Assembly: GCA_046153945.1 (NCBI GenBank)
Contig: JBJXFF010000070.1
Location: forward strand, 1 to 64,000
Source of the DNA: SXOA01 sp046153945
GTDB taxonomy: Bacteria; Planctomycetota; Planctomycetia; Pirellulales; Pirellulaceae
Direction of reading: 5' to 3'
Length of the DNA: 64,000 nucleotides
The first letter of the stretch is position 1, and each line of letters opens with the position of its first letter. The notes beneath the pieces are model-generated. The model had not been told where the DNA came from. It searched no databases and saw nothing but the letters and a program-made list of their open reading frames with translations. The translations under genes were made by a program, and so were the position numbers. This document shows, in pieces, positions 45,601 through 54,309 of the stretch.

Positions 45601-45898
45601 CGAACCCGGCGTAGACGGTCTTGCCAGGAAGATCGATGACGCGAGCATCGGCTGGCGCGGCGACGTCAGCTCCCACGGCGACGATGACGCCGTCGCGAAA
45701 GACGAGGGTCCCTTTTTCAATCACCTTTCCCGGTTCGGGAACGATGCGGACATTCGTGAGGGCATAGGCGGCTGGAGTGTGCTCGCGGAGGCCATCGACG
45801 GGAACGGTCGAGGGAGGAGCGGCTGCTGCAACACTCGCCAAAATCAAGGTCAGACCGACGAAGATGAAACGCGGCAGATTCACAGGTGCGTACCTCAT
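42647..45898 (-). CDS. Double-domain secreted amidohydrolase fusion
   Basis: 1,083 residues with a signal peptide (FIFVGLTLILASVAAA). Two amidohydrolase domains are joined by a Lys/Glu-rich linker around residues 560-625. The first domain (about 45-430) lacks HxH (reads VYAGFVDPFTEMS). The second (about 640-1,040) is complete: GIIDCHTHMG, WIHCHSYRQDE, TLQHILEGYK and VSFNSDDQEL. The tail ends in a His cluster (HDEFCHGHTHDH) that could bind metal. It probably cleaves a C-N or ester bond outside the cytoplasm; substrate unknown. First gene of a two-gene minus-strand unit. Confidence 0.85.
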   Translation of the reverse strand: MRYAPVNLPRFIFVGLTLILASVAAAAPPSTVPVDGLREHTPAAYALTNVRIVPEPGKVIEKGTLVFRDGVIVAVGADVAAPADARVIDLPGKTVYAGFVDPFTEMSVPQQVRRSGAAHWNELVTPEFDLARHYAVDEELNKKFRAAGITARLVAPEGGIIKGKSVLVSTGATDPSKAVLQSEIAQHVRLTVPRGRDRDDYPNSPMGAVALARQTIYDADWYGKAMAAYKANPSLPRSERNDALAALAPYLGGEKAVIIDAANEQFFDRADRFARELGLSIIIRGSGREYRRLEEVKASGRTIILPVNFPRPPKIGTVEESLDVSLEELMHWDHAPENPARLEKAGVKFALTSYGLKEPAVMLPNVRRAVERGLTAEGALKALTTTPASLVGAESRLGSIGPGKAANLVITDGDLFAKKTKILETWVDGRRFEHAPEPKTDIRGTWAVELGGADGRFAKAFVQLRGSVKSLKGTIRRDADGAEKKDETKFAKVSLRESQLNLTFEGKTFGHEGAARLSVVVAYPSEGKKTWLGSILWADGVQENVKAEQTAGPSASDKEEDEDEEAAKKEGAESDKEKSDGPAVKELKIGEKEEKKEGAEGKKEEDKRDGGKKKEPKPETPALYPVNYPLGDFGRVNLPEQAKVVAIKNATIWTCGAAGKISGATLLVQEGKIIAVGKDVVIPEGAVVIDAAGKHLTPGIIDCHTHMGTDGGVNEATQAITAEVRVGDFVDANDITIYRHLAGGVTSANILHGSANPIGGQNQVIKLRWGLPSEELKFREAPQGVKFALGENVKQSNWGEKFTSRYPQSRMGVEQIIRDAFSAAKDYQRQQEKWAAEHVGLPPRRDLELDALAEVVSGKRWIHCHSYRQDEILALIRVCDDHKIKIGTLQHILEGYKVADAMAKHGVMGSSFSDWWAYKFEVFDAIPYNGSLMHNAGVVVSFNSDDQELARHLNHEAAKAVKYGGVPEEEALKFVTLNPAKQLRIDQYVGSLEPGKQADFVLWSSSPLSTLSRCEQTWVDGRKYFDRAEDQAGRLERDKMRTALMRKILESGQDAGDGKDKTDDESDLWPRHDEFCHGHTHDH

Positions 45899-46041
45899 GG
45901 AAGCGATGCAGACGACCGTCCAACTCTACCATGCCGCCAGCGCAATTTCAGCCCGCAAATCAGTCCAAATCCCTGTATCCGGCCCGGCGGCAGATGATTA
46001 CATTGAAGGGCCGTTTCTTTCTATTTTTCAATAGGTTCTTC

Positions 46042-47397
46042 ATGACCAAGCAAATCCTTGCCGCTCTGTTCCTATCGCTGATTCTCCCAGGATTACTGCT
46101 CGCCGAGGGATCGCTCCCCGTGGCGGCGACCCCAGCCACCGCCCTCGCGGATTATGTCGGCAAGCAGGACGACAGCTACAAATGGTTTAAGCGGAGCGAA
46201 GGAGCATCCGGCACCACGAAATACGTGGAGATCATCCTTACCTCGCAGACCTGGAAAGGGATCGTCTGGAAGCATCAGCTTTTCATTCTCAAGCCAGAGA
46301 AGTGCAACGCGGCTTCCAAGCATGCCCTCCTCTTCATCACCGGCGGCGGATGGAAGGACGAGTTGGCGTTGCCGGGGGAAAGCAAGCTGCCGCGAGAAGC
46401 TCCGCTCTTCGCCGAAATGGCGAACAAATTGCAAACCCCCATCGCCATTCTGCTGCACGTTCCTCAACAGCCAATTTTCGACGGGAAGAAAGAGGATGCT
46501 GCCATCGCACACACTTTCTCACAGTATCTCAAGACCGAGGACCCGACCTGGCCCCTGCTTCTTCCCATGGTGAAGAGCGCGGTTCGCGGAATGGATGCTA
46601 CGCAAGCAGTCATCAAGCAAGAGTGGAACTTGGCAATCGACACCTTCACCGTCAGCGGAGCCAGCAAGCGGGGCTGGACAACTTGGCTGACGGGAGCGAC
46701 CGATAAGCGGGCGACCGCACTGGCCCCGATGGTGATCGATACGTTGAAAATGGACAAACAGATTGATTTGCAGAAGCTCTCCTTTGGTGACTTGAGCGAG
46801 GAGGTGGGCGATTATAAGGAGCAGGGACTCGATAAGGTTGTGAACACGCCGAAGGGACAGAATTTGCTCAAGATTGTCGATCCCTACCGCTATCGCGAGT
46901 CATTCAAGCAGCCCAAGTTGATCATCCTCGGCACGAACGATCCTTATTGGCCGCTGGATGCGCTGAACTTGTATTATGACGACCTGCCGGGAGACAAATA
47001 CATTCTCTATTGCCCAAACAACGTCCACGGTCTCAAGGACTATCCCCGCATCTTCGGCAGTCTGAACGCCCTGCATCACCACATCACCGACCGTAAGAAA
47101 CTCCCCAAGCTGAAATGGGGTTTTTCCGAGGCAGACGGCAAGCTGACTTTGAACGTCAGTTGCGACATGAAGCCGGCGAAAGTAACTACCTGGAGCACTT
47201 CCGCCGCCACTCGGGACTTCCGCAAGAGCGAGTGGAAGTCGTCAGAGTCGCAAGCTGACGGGGACAAGTACGTCTGCACTCTCCCCATTCCCGCCGAAGG
47301 TTACTCAGCCATGTTTGCCGAGGCGGAGTTCGAGGAGGGAGAGGAAATGCCGTACTTCTTTTCGACGAATTTGCGGATTGTGGGGGGGAAGAAGTAA
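46042..47397 (+). CDS. PhoPQ-activated pathogenicity-related (PqaA) family protein
   Basis: 451 residues from ATG 46042, giving a signal peptide (ILAALFLSLILPGLLLA). The alpha/beta-hydrolase-like PqaA family is recognised by FITGGGWKDE, LLHVPQQPIF, VSGASKRGWTTWLTGATDKR (from 204), PKLIILGTNDPYWPLDALNLYYDDL and NVHGLKDYPRI. In Salmonella the prototype is under PhoPQ control; planctomycete members are secreted and of unknown substrate. Diverges from the amidohydrolase operon across a 143-base gap. Confidence 0.88.
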   Translation: MTKQILAALFLSLILPGLLLAEGSLPVAATPATALADYVGKQDDSYKWFKRSEGASGTTKYVEIILTSQTWKGIVWKHQLFILKPEKCNAASKHALLFITGGGWKDELALPGESKLPREAPLFAEMANKLQTPIAILLHVPQQPIFDGKKEDAAIAHTFSQYLKTEDPTWPLLLPMVKSAVRGMDATQAVIKQEWNLAIDTFTVSGASKRGWTTWLTGATDKRATALAPMVIDTLKMDKQIDLQKLSFGDLSEEVGDYKEQGLDKVVNTPKGQNLLKIVDPYRYRESFKQPKLIILGTNDPYWPLDALNLYYDDLPGDKYILYCPNNVHGLKDYPRIFGSLNALHHHITDRKKLPKLKWGFSEADGKLTLNVSCDMKPAKVTTWSTSAATRDFRKSEWKSSESQADGDKYVCTLPIPAEGYSAMFAEAEFEEGEEMPYFFSTNLRIVGGKK

Positions 47398-47690
47398 CAA
47401 ACCTAAATGCCGGCGCAGTGATACTGCTCAGGCGACGAGTCGTTCGCCCCGGACAGTCCCAGAAAAGTCACCAGCCGCTTCACCCCCTTCTATGGGCAAT
47501 CTCCAGGACCTGCGGATGCGCTCTTCGGGCGACTTGCCTTCGACACCGGACGGAAGCAAAACGGGTTCGGCAAGTCTCTTACATTCATCAGCCGATATTG
47601 ATTTGTGGGTTCGTGCGGCATAAGCTAGCAGGTGAGCAGGACGGCCTAGGAAGGCCGTCCTGCGGAATTTCGAAAGGATCAAGGCAATCA
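47398..47690. other. 293-base intergenic stretch with palindrome and no clear gene
   Basis: The gap has no gene I can support. Short reading frames cross it on both strands, for instance a minus-strand frame ending in GTVRGERLVA, but none resembles a family and none has a ribosome site. The GACGGCCT palindrome lies just before the DUF1501 gene. The stretch could be gene debris. Confidence 0.4.
47638..47661. repeat. Short intergenic palindrome (GGACGGCCT type)
   Basis: Arms AGGACGGCCT and AGGCCGTCCT with an AGGA loop, 29 bases before the DUF1501 start. The unit matches half of the compound element at 38229-38277. Confidence 0.65.
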
Positions 47691-49064
47691 ATGCTTCAAA
47701 TCTCCTGTGGCACACCGTTTCCCAACTGCCAGGGTTTGTCCCGGCGGACTGCGATCAAGGCCGGTTTTTTGGGGCTGGCCGGGTTGTCGCTCGGGGACCT
47801 GAATCGGCTGCGGGCGGAGGGGCAGGCGAAGAAGACGGACAAGTCGGTGATTTTGATTTGGCTGGACGGCGGGCCGAGCCAGTTAGAATCGTATGACCCC
47901 AAGCCGGATGCTCCCTCGGAATATCGCGGACCGTTTGGTGTGGTGAAGACGAACGTGCCGGGGATTATCCTCTCGGACACTCTGCCGCGGCATGCGAAGC
48001 TGGCGGACAAGATGGCCTTTGTGCGATCGGTGCATCATGGGACCGGAGATCACTTCGCCGCGGGCCACTGGATGCTGACGGGCCGCTTCGGTTCGACATC
48101 GGTCAACTTGCCGCAAAAGTATCCGTCGGTCGGTTCGTATATTTCGCGGGCGAAGGGGCCAAACCAGGCGGGAATGCCGGCTTATGTCGGACTGCCGGCG
48201 GCGCAGAGCATTTACCTCTTTCCCGGGTATCAAGGGGCGGCCTATCTCGGTGGCCAGTTCAATCCATTCGACGTGAACAACGAAGAGAAGTACCTGGGCT
48301 ACAATTCCGCCGTAACCGTGAAGAAGCCCAAGTGCCTGGAGGCTGCCGGCATCGAAGTGCCGCGGTTGGAAGGGCGGAAAAATCTGCTGACGAATATTGA
48401 TGGTCTCAAAAGGCAACTGGACCGAAGCGGCCAGATCGATTCCATCGACCGCCATCAGCAGAATGCACTGTCGATGATTTTGGGGGAGAGGGCTCGCGAA
48501 GCCTTCGACATCAGCAAGGAAGATCCCAAGATTGCCGAAACTTACGGCAAATCTCCGTGGGGCCAGTATACGCTGATGGCTCGCCGCTTGGTGGAGTCCG
48601 GCGTCACGTTCGTGACTGTTGACATGCCGCACTGGGATGACCATTCCAATATCGCTGTCGGTCACGGGACCAAGCTGGAAGCTGTGGACATCGCCGTCTC
48701 GGCCCTTATTGCGGACCTGTCGCAGCGCGGCATCCTGGACCGGGTGCTCGTGATGGTCATGGGCGAATTCGGACGCACTCCGCGCATCAACAACGGCCAG
48801 CCGGGCATCGCGATTCCCGGCCGTGACCACTGGGGAGATGCCATCAGCGTGCTTTTGGCGGGAGGCGGTCTAAAAGGAGGGACCGTCATCGGCCAGACTA
48901 ACGCCAAGGCGGAGTTCCCCGTCGAGCGTCCCCTCAAGCCGCATGACCTGCTGGCGACGGTCTACAAAGTGATGGGGATCAACACCGAGCTGGCGTTCAA
49001 CGACCTCGCCGGCCGGCCAGTCCCGATTCTGACCGAAGGAGAGCCGATCAAGGAATTGTTTTAG
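47691..49064 (+). CDS. DUF1501 domain-containing protein
   Basis: 457 residues from ATG 47691 with AAGG six bases upstream. The leader carries LSRRTAIKAGFLGLAGLSLG (residues 16-35), Tat-like. DUF1501 motifs: LIWLDGGPSQLESYDPKP, VMVMGEFGRTPRIN, and PGRDHWGDAISVLLAGGG. It resembles the copy at 466 in length and motif spacing. Here it is followed directly by a membrane-anchored propeller protein, not by a DUF1553 gene. Confidence 0.9.
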   Translation: MLQISCGTPFPNCQGLSRRTAIKAGFLGLAGLSLGDLNRLRAEGQAKKTDKSVILIWLDGGPSQLESYDPKPDAPSEYRGPFGVVKTNVPGIILSDTLPRHAKLADKMAFVRSVHHGTGDHFAAGHWMLTGRFGSTSVNLPQKYPSVGSYISRAKGPNQAGMPAYVGLPAAQSIYLFPGYQGAAYLGGQFNPFDVNNEEKYLGYNSAVTVKKPKCLEAAGIEVPRLEGRKNLLTNIDGLKRQLDRSGQIDSIDRHQQNALSMILGERAREAFDISKEDPKIAETYGKSPWGQYTLMARRLVESGVTFVTVDMPHWDDHSNIAVGHGTKLEAVDIAVSALIADLSQRGILDRVLVMVMGEFGRTPRINNGQPGIAIPGRDHWGDAISVLLAGGGLKGGTVIGQTNAKAEFPVERPLKPHDLLATVYKVMGINTELAFNDLAGRPVPILTEGEPIKELF

Positions 49065-49078
49065 GTTTTGAGAAGATC

Positions 49079-50728
49079 ATGGATCTCAAGGAACTGCAAA
49101 AAAATCCTCAGGCCCTGATGATCGGCGGAGCGGCGCTGGTCGGGATGATGCTCTTCACATGCTGTTGCACCTGCGGGATGGGGACTTGGCTCTTCCCTTC
49201 CAGCGGTGGTTCGACGAGCAAAGGGGGCGGATCGGTCGCGGGAAAGCTGGCGAAGGATGATCCCGCCACACCTCCACGCGGGACCACCAAGCACGGCAAG
49301 CCCCTCTCCAGCACGGTCCTCAAGCGGGCCATTTCCGGCCGGAGGTATGCGAACAAGGAAACGCTGATCCTGGGAACGGACGACGCCGACCAGCTCTTGC
49401 CCAACTCGCTCCGCGTCAGTCCCGACGGCAGCCGGTATGCGTACATTCTGAAGTCCGGGAGTGCGCACAAGGTCATGCTGGATGGCAAGCCACACGTAAC
49501 AGTTCCGGAGGGGGTCAATTTGGCCACGATGTTGTTTTCCCAAGATGGCAAGCACTTTTACTTCGCCCCCAGCGTAGGCGGAAAATTTTATGATGACGGC
49601 GAAGAAAAGCGAGTTCTGTCAACCAATGACGAGTGGATTTCACCAACCATCACGATGTTGACTCCGACCGAGGATCCCGCCAACACAGCGACGGTCGGAT
49701 ATCTAACGTATAGAACCTATACCTACAAATGGCACCTGCTGGTTGGGTCGAAGGCCTTGGTCACCAGCGACGGCTATTCAAGCGGCGCTCCGTTCTCGGT
49801 GGTCACCGCGCCGGTTGTCCGCTGGTATCAAATCGAGACCACGGAAGGTGGTGCCAATGCCATCGTCGATGGCAAAAAGGGACCTATCTATTCTTCAATT
49901 ACTTCTGTGGCTCTGGCCGGCAAAACAACCTCCGCCTACATTGCCGCGCGCGATAACAAGCAGTTCCTGGTTTACAACGGCCAGGAGAAAAAGCTCCATG
50001 ACGGCGTCAGCAGCTTTCAACTCAGTCCAGATGGGAAGCGATTTTCCTACTGGGCCAGAGTCACCGCGGATGCGGCCGTTGGACGGGCGGAGGAAAGCAA
50101 GCTATACGTCGATGACGAGCCGATGGAGCATTACGCGACTAATTTTGTTTTCAGTCCCGATAGTGCCCATTGGGCCGGAGTGCAGAATCTCGAATACAAC
50201 GTGAACCGCGTTGTACTTGATGATCTTCCGTTTCGTCGCTACGCCAGTTGCACGCAGCCGGTCTTTACACCGGACGGTCGCAACATTGCTTACGTCGCTT
50301 CCGCTGCCGATGTCAAAAACGTGACCCACCAATTCGCCGTTTTTAACGGCAGCGAGCAGCAGCCGTACACGTTCGTTTCGGGCGCTATCGTCTTCAGTCC
50401 GGGGAGCGATGCCTACGCCTACGTAGCTCGCAAGGACGACGGCAAGGCGTATGTCGTGGTGAACGGGCACGAAGGGCCGGCTTGGGACGATTTCCAATTC
50501 GCCGCCGACAAGAGCCCCATTCTCAGCTTCAGCAGCGATGGTCGAAGCATCGGCTATGTGGCGAAGGTCGGCGACTTCTGGGCCGCGGTCCTCGACGGCA
50601 AACAGTCAAAGGCGTACGACCAAATCGGCCCCGAAGGAACGCGGATCGGCTTCACTCCCAGCGGCACGTTCACCTACATCGCCGTACGCAAAGGGGCGTT
50701 TTACTGGGTGGAAGAGCAATTGCGGTAA
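49079..50728 (+). CDS. Membrane-anchored TolB/WD40-like propeller protein
   Basis: 549 residues. One N-terminal membrane segment (about 12-38) ends in an unusual FTCCCTCGMGTW cysteine run. The rest is a repeated beta pattern with SPDG-type turns: RVSPDGSRYAYILKSG, QLSPDGKRFSYWARV, VFSPDSAHWAGV, VFTPDGRNIAYVA and SFSSDGRSIGYVAKVGD. This suggests a TolB-like propeller. Role unknown, probably protein binding at the envelope. Fourteen bases after the DUF1501 stop, likely the same transcript. Confidence 0.72.
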   Translation: MDLKELQKNPQALMIGGAALVGMMLFTCCCTCGMGTWLFPSSGGSTSKGGGSVAGKLAKDDPATPPRGTTKHGKPLSSTVLKRAISGRRYANKETLILGTDDADQLLPNSLRVSPDGSRYAYILKSGSAHKVMLDGKPHVTVPEGVNLATMLFSQDGKHFYFAPSVGGKFYDDGEEKRVLSTNDEWISPTITMLTPTEDPANTATVGYLTYRTYTYKWHLLVGSKALVTSDGYSSGAPFSVVTAPVVRWYQIETTEGGANAIVDGKKGPIYSSITSVALAGKTTSAYIAARDNKQFLVYNGQEKKLHDGVSSFQLSPDGKRFSYWARVTADAAVGRAEESKLYVDDEPMEHYATNFVFSPDSAHWAGVQNLEYNVNRVVLDDLPFRRYASCTQPVFTPDGRNIAYVASAADVKNVTHQFAVFNGSEQQPYTFVSGAIVFSPGSDAYAYVARKDDGKAYVVVNGHEGPAWDDFQFAADKSPILSFSSDGRSIGYVAKVGDFWAAVLDGKQSKAYDQIGPEGTRIGFTPSGTFTYIAVRKGAFYWVEEQLR

Positions 50729-50749
50729 ACACCGTTCGATTTCACTCAA

Positions 50750-51853
50750 TTACTCTGCTGCCGGCAATCGCACGGGCGATTCGTGCGACGCGGGAATTGC
50801 CGGCTGGCTGACGGCGGTGAGTGGGAGTTGCAGTTGGACCAGGGAAGGGGCGGATTTCTTGGCATCAACTTGCCGGGCAGCGGCGAGGTAAAGGACCTGC
50901 TCATCCTTGAGCCGTTTTTGCGTCTCGTGATAGAGTGTGGCCGGATAGCTGGCCATCGCTTTGTTCAGGTTCTTGATGGCGGTGGGAAAGTCCTGCCGGG
51001 CCTCGGCAGCCAGGGCCAGATTGTGCAGCGCCGCATGATTGGCCGGATCATGCTTGACGGCTGCCTCCCAGGATGCGGCGGCTCCCGTCCAATCACCTTG
51101 CTTGGCAAGCTCATTGCCGCGGCGGACGTCGTCCTTACCTTTGCCATAGTACTGCCGGGCCAGCGTGACGTCGGCCGGGACGTAATGCGGAGCGATGAGC
51201 GAAACCACGTCCGTCGCGCAGGCAGTAAGCAGTTCCGTCAGCACTCGCTCACGAGCCGGCAGATTTCCTTCGCCATTCACCTGCTGCGCCGTGACATTGT
51301 GCGACGACTGCCGCACGGCGATAACCTGCTGGGATTGCACATCAATGAGCTTGACCGACAGCGAGACGGAAGCCTCGCGGGTGATGGTGTGGTTGTTGTC
51401 GATGCCGATGCCGAAGGCATTGAATGAAGCGCCGCTCTTTTTATTCTTCCCGCTGCTCTCGCCAAAGGAGAAATGTGTGTCGCGTTGCTCGTCGTCATCC
51501 ACTTTGTAGCTTACGACCTGGCCGCTAAGGATTGCGTCCACGCCTGCGGACTTTGCCGCAGCCAAGGCGGCTGAGACATCCGTCGCCCCCTCGCCGTTTT
51601 TCACGCTCCGGGCGGGACCCAGCACGGCCGGGTCCACAAGCGTGTAATGCCTATTCTGGGCAAACTGCGCCTCCAGCGCTCCGCGGGCAATCCGGCCGTA
51701 GGGCTCCTCGCCATCCAGGTCCAGAATCACCAGCTTGTTCACTCCCTGAATTTCTTCCGCCGCCGGCCGCCAAACCAGCAACTTCGCATGCGGCGCGCAG
51801 CCGGACGGCAACAGAGTGGCCAAAACCACCAGAATCAGGTTGTGCGTGCGCAT
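50750..51853 (-). CDS. CsgG-like lipoprotein with TPR tail
   Basis: 367 residues from ATG 51853. A lipoprotein signal ends at LLPSGC (Cys19). The middle resembles CsgG/FlpS-type lipoproteins (VNKLVILDLDGEEPYGRIA, ALAAAKSAGVDAILSGQVV, SVSLSVKLIDVQSQQVIA). A C-terminal segment (about 255-320) is TPR-like (GDWTGAAASWEAAVKHDPAN). Longer in-frame starts upstream would run through the hslV promoter region. It may help assemble or export surface material. It diverges from hslV. Confidence 0.75.
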   Translation of the reverse strand: MRTHNLILVVLATLLPSGCAPHAKLLVWRPAAEEIQGVNKLVILDLDGEEPYGRIARGALEAQFAQNRHYTLVDPAVLGPARSVKNGEGATDVSAALAAAKSAGVDAILSGQVVSYKVDDDEQRDTHFSFGESSGKNKKSGASFNAFGIGIDNNHTITREASVSLSVKLIDVQSQQVIAVRQSSHNVTAQQVNGEGNLPARERVLTELLTACATDVVSLIAPHYVPADVTLARQYYGKGKDDVRRGNELAKQGDWTGAAASWEAAVKHDPANHAALHNLALAAEARQDFPTAIKNLNKAMASYPATLYHETQKRLKDEQVLYLAAARQVDAKKSAPSLVQLQLPLTAVSQPAIPASHESPVRLPAAE

Positions 51854-51973
51854 AGCGTCACCGAGCAGCAAAGACAAAGATTCCGCCGGGCGAGGGATGT
51901 ACCCGAAACGGTGGGGGCGGGCAAGGTCAGTCGCACCCTGGAGCGAACGGAATTCCCCTGTCACAATGGCCGG

Positions 51974-52519
51974 ATGGAAAAATTCCACGCCACGACGATT
52001 CTGACGGTTCGCCACGGAGGAAAAGTTGCCATCGGTGGCGACGGCCAGGTGACGCTCGGGACCGCCATCATGAAGGCGGACGCGATGAAAATCCGCAAGC
52101 TCAAGGAGGGGAGCGTCCTCTGCGGGTTCGCCGGCAGCAGCGCCGACGCCTTCGCCCTGCTGGAGCGGTTTGAGGCCAAGCTCAAGGATTTTCCCGGGAA
52201 TGTGCCGCGAGCGGCGACGGAGCTCGCGAAAGAATGGCGGACCGATCGGGCCTTGCGGCGGCTGGAGGCCCTGATGATTGTGGCGGACGCGAAAAATTCG
52301 CTCCTGGTCAGCGGCACCGGCGACGTCATTCAGCCAACGGACGGCATTATCGGCATTGGCTCCGGCGGAAATTACGCGGTCGCCGCGGCCCGGGCTTTGC
52401 GGGCTCATTCGCAACTGTCAGCGAGCGACATCGTTCGCGAGGCCCTGTCCATCGCCGCCGACATCGACATCTACACCAACAAGAACATCGTCGTGGAGGA
52501 GCTGCCGTGCGGAAGCTAA
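51974..52519 (+). CDS. hslV: ATP-dependent protease proteolytic subunit HslV
   Basis: 181 residues. The N-terminus MEKFHATTILTVRHGGKVAI shows the site where processing exposes the catalytic threonine (Thr7), followed by GDGQVTLG and, later, GIGSGGNYAVAAARAL. It forms the peptidase chamber that degrades unfolded proteins with HslU. No CIRCE element was seen upstream. Confidence 0.95.
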   Translation: MEKFHATTILTVRHGGKVAIGGDGQVTLGTAIMKADAMKIRKLKEGSVLCGFAGSSADAFALLERFEAKLKDFPGNVPRAATELAKEWRTDRALRRLEALMIVADAKNSLLVSGTGDVIQPTDGIIGIGSGGNYAVAAARALRAHSQLSASDIVREALSIAADIDIYTNKNIVVEELPCGS

Positions 52520-53865
52520 AAAAAGTCAGCGCCACGCCGATTGTGCCACGAGATTTGACCCCCAAGGAAATCGTGACGGAGCTGGACCGCTACATCGTGG
52601 GGCAGAACGACGCCAAGCGGGCCGTCGCCATCGCCATCCGCAACCGCTGGCGGCGGCAGCACCTGCCTGAAGAGCTAAGGCAGGAAGTTTCCCCCAAGAA
52701 CATCCTGATGATTGGTCCGACCGGCGTTGGCAAAACCGAAATCGCCCGCCGGTTGGCCAAGCTGACGGGGGCTCCGTTCATCAAAGTGGAGGCGACCAAG
52801 TATACGGAGGTCGGCTATTACGGCCGGGACGTGGAGAGCATGGTCCGCGAACTGGTCGAAAATGCCATCGGCCTGGTCAAAGCCGCCGAGCGGACGAAGG
52901 TCGAAGGAGAGGCCAAAACTCGCGTCGAAGAACGGCTGCTGGATATGCTGCTGAAAGCGAAAGCTGGTGCAGCGCAAGAGGACGAAGAGCTTGACCGCGA
53001 TCGTGAGAAAATGCGGGAAATGCTCCGAGCCGAGTTGCTTGAAGAGGAAAAAGTCGAGCTAGTAACCGAACAGAAAGCCATGCCCGTCCTCGTCGGCGGC
53101 ATGGGAATGGAGCAGATGGATTTTGGCCTGCAAGATTTGCTCGACAAACTCCCGCTCCCCAAGCACACTTCCCGCCGCGAATTGACTGTCGCCCATGCCC
53201 GCCAGATTCTCACCGAACAGGAAACCGATGCGCTTCTCGACCCCGACAAGGTGAATGCAGCCGCCGTAGAACTGGCGGAAAACGTCGGCATCATCTTCAT
53301 CGACGAGCTCGACAAAATCGTGGCCAGCGACACTCGCGGGGCGGACGTTTCCCGCCAAGGGGTGCAGCGGGACTTGCTCCCCATCGTGGAGGGGACGCAC
53401 GTCCAATCTCGCTACGGCCAGATCCGGACCGACCACATCCTCTTCATCGCCGCGGGAGCCTTTCACAAGGCCAAGCCGAGCGAATTGATGCCCGAATTGC
53501 AGGGCCGCTTTCCCATCCGCGTCGAACTGCAGGACCTGACCAAGGACGACTTCGTCCGTATCCTCAAAGAGCCGCAAAACTCACTGACCAAGCAGTACTC
53601 GGCACTCCTCAAGACCGAAGGCGTGGATCTGGAATTTGGCGAAGACGCGATCGAGGCCCTGGCGGAGTTTGCCTTTCGCGTGAATCAAACGACCCAAAAC
53701 ATTGGCGCCCGCCGACTCTATACGATTCTCGAACGGTTGCTCGAAGAACTAAGCTTCGAGGCTCCGCACATGCAGATGGGGAAGGTCACGATTACAGCGA
53801 AGTATGTGCAGGAGAAGCTGGCGTCGATTGCGGAGGATGAGGATCTGAGCCGGTATATTCTTTGA
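52507..53865 (+). CDS. hslU: ATP-dependent protease ATPase subunit HslU
   Basis: 452 residues from GTG 52507, which has GGAGGAG five bases upstream inside hslV and overlaps that gene by 13 bases. Walker A GPTGVGKT is at 70-77, Walker B IIFIDELDK near 262-270, and the extended I-domain lies between. YYGRDVESMVRELVENAIG and the C-terminal DEDLSRYIL that docks into HslV are typical. It unfolds substrates and feeds them to HslV. The overlap implies coupled translation. Confidence 0.95.
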   Translation: MRKLKKVSATPIVPRDLTPKEIVTELDRYIVGQNDAKRAVAIAIRNRWRRQHLPEELRQEVSPKNILMIGPTGVGKTEIARRLAKLTGAPFIKVEATKYTEVGYYGRDVESMVRELVENAIGLVKAAERTKVEGEAKTRVEERLLDMLLKAKAGAAQEDEELDRDREKMREMLRAELLEEEKVELVTEQKAMPVLVGGMGMEQMDFGLQDLLDKLPLPKHTSRRELTVAHARQILTEQETDALLDPDKVNAAAVELAENVGIIFIDELDKIVASDTRGADVSRQGVQRDLLPIVEGTHVQSRYGQIRTDHILFIAAGAFHKAKPSELMPELQGRFPIRVELQDLTKDDFVRILKEPQNSLTKQYSALLKTEGVDLEFGEDAIEALAEFAFRVNQTTQNIGARRLYTILERLLEELSFEAPHMQMGKVTITAKYVQEKLASIAEDEDLSRYIL

Positions 53866-53933
53866 GCGAAAAGAGGGAATCTGACGCATGCCCCGGTCTT
53901 CGCCGGGGGGCAACTCGACATTCTGCCCACAAA

Positions 53934-54245
53934 CTATGAATCTCCAAGCACGGCAGCAATCTTTCCTTTTGCCGACACTCTCTCGCCTTCTCGTAACTCG
54001 AAGGTGTCTCCTACTGCGGGGGCAGGAGAACGGGCTGTAAACAGCCAGACTTCGGCATCGTGCTCCACGCCTTGAGGAATCTCGTCGTGGCCTGCGTACC
54101 CATCTACCTTATACAGTCCGCAGCTTCCGCCAATCCCGTTGAAGTGAAACGTCGCCTTATACCCTGCGCAAAATGGCTTAGTTCTTCCACCTTCTTCGTG
54201 CCGCAGCACATAAAGAGAGACGCGGTATTTAGGCATCGACTCCAT
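53934..54245 (-). CDS. Small stand-alone EF-Tu domain-3-like protein
   Basis: 103 residues. The start YRVSLYVLRHEEGGRTKPF and CAGYKATFHF parallel the third domain of elongation factor Tu (VYVLSKEEGGRHTPF..GYRPQFYF). The end GDTFELREGERVSAKGKIAAVL matches its closing strands (FAIREGGRTVGAGVVAKVL). The GTPase domain is absent. ATG 54245 is six bases after a TAGAAT box, so the message may have no leader; an ATG at 54236 is the alternative. It might bind aminoacyl-tRNA ends, a kirromycin-type site or simply be a beta-barrel adaptor. First of three small genes with the same promoter. Confidence 0.65.
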   Translation of the reverse strand: MESMPKYRVSLYVLRHEEGGRTKPFCAGYKATFHFNGIGGSCGLYKVDGYAGHDEIPQGVEHDAEVWLFTARSPAPAVGDTFELREGERVSAKGKIAAVLGDS

Positions 54246-54251
54246 GTGACA

Positions 54252-54260
54252 ATTCTACCA
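54252..54260 (-). promoter_or_regulatory. Extended -10 (TGGTAGAAT), leaderless start
   Basis: On the minus strand TGGTAGAAT ends six bases before the ATG at 54245. That spacing puts the transcription start at or next to the ATG. The same box precedes two more genes in this patch. Confidence 0.55.
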
Positions 54261-54268
54261 GCGGAGCA

Positions 54269-54297
54269 AAATGCCCCGCTACTCTGGCGGGGCTGGC
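54269..54297. repeat. Hairpin repeat GCCCCGCTACT, copy 1
   Basis: Stem CCCCGC/GCGGGG with a TACTCTG loop, just upstream of the EF-Tu-like gene's -10 box. A diverged copy lies at 54953-54973. Confidence 0.5.
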
Positions 54298-54309
54298 GGC
54301 AGACTAACT

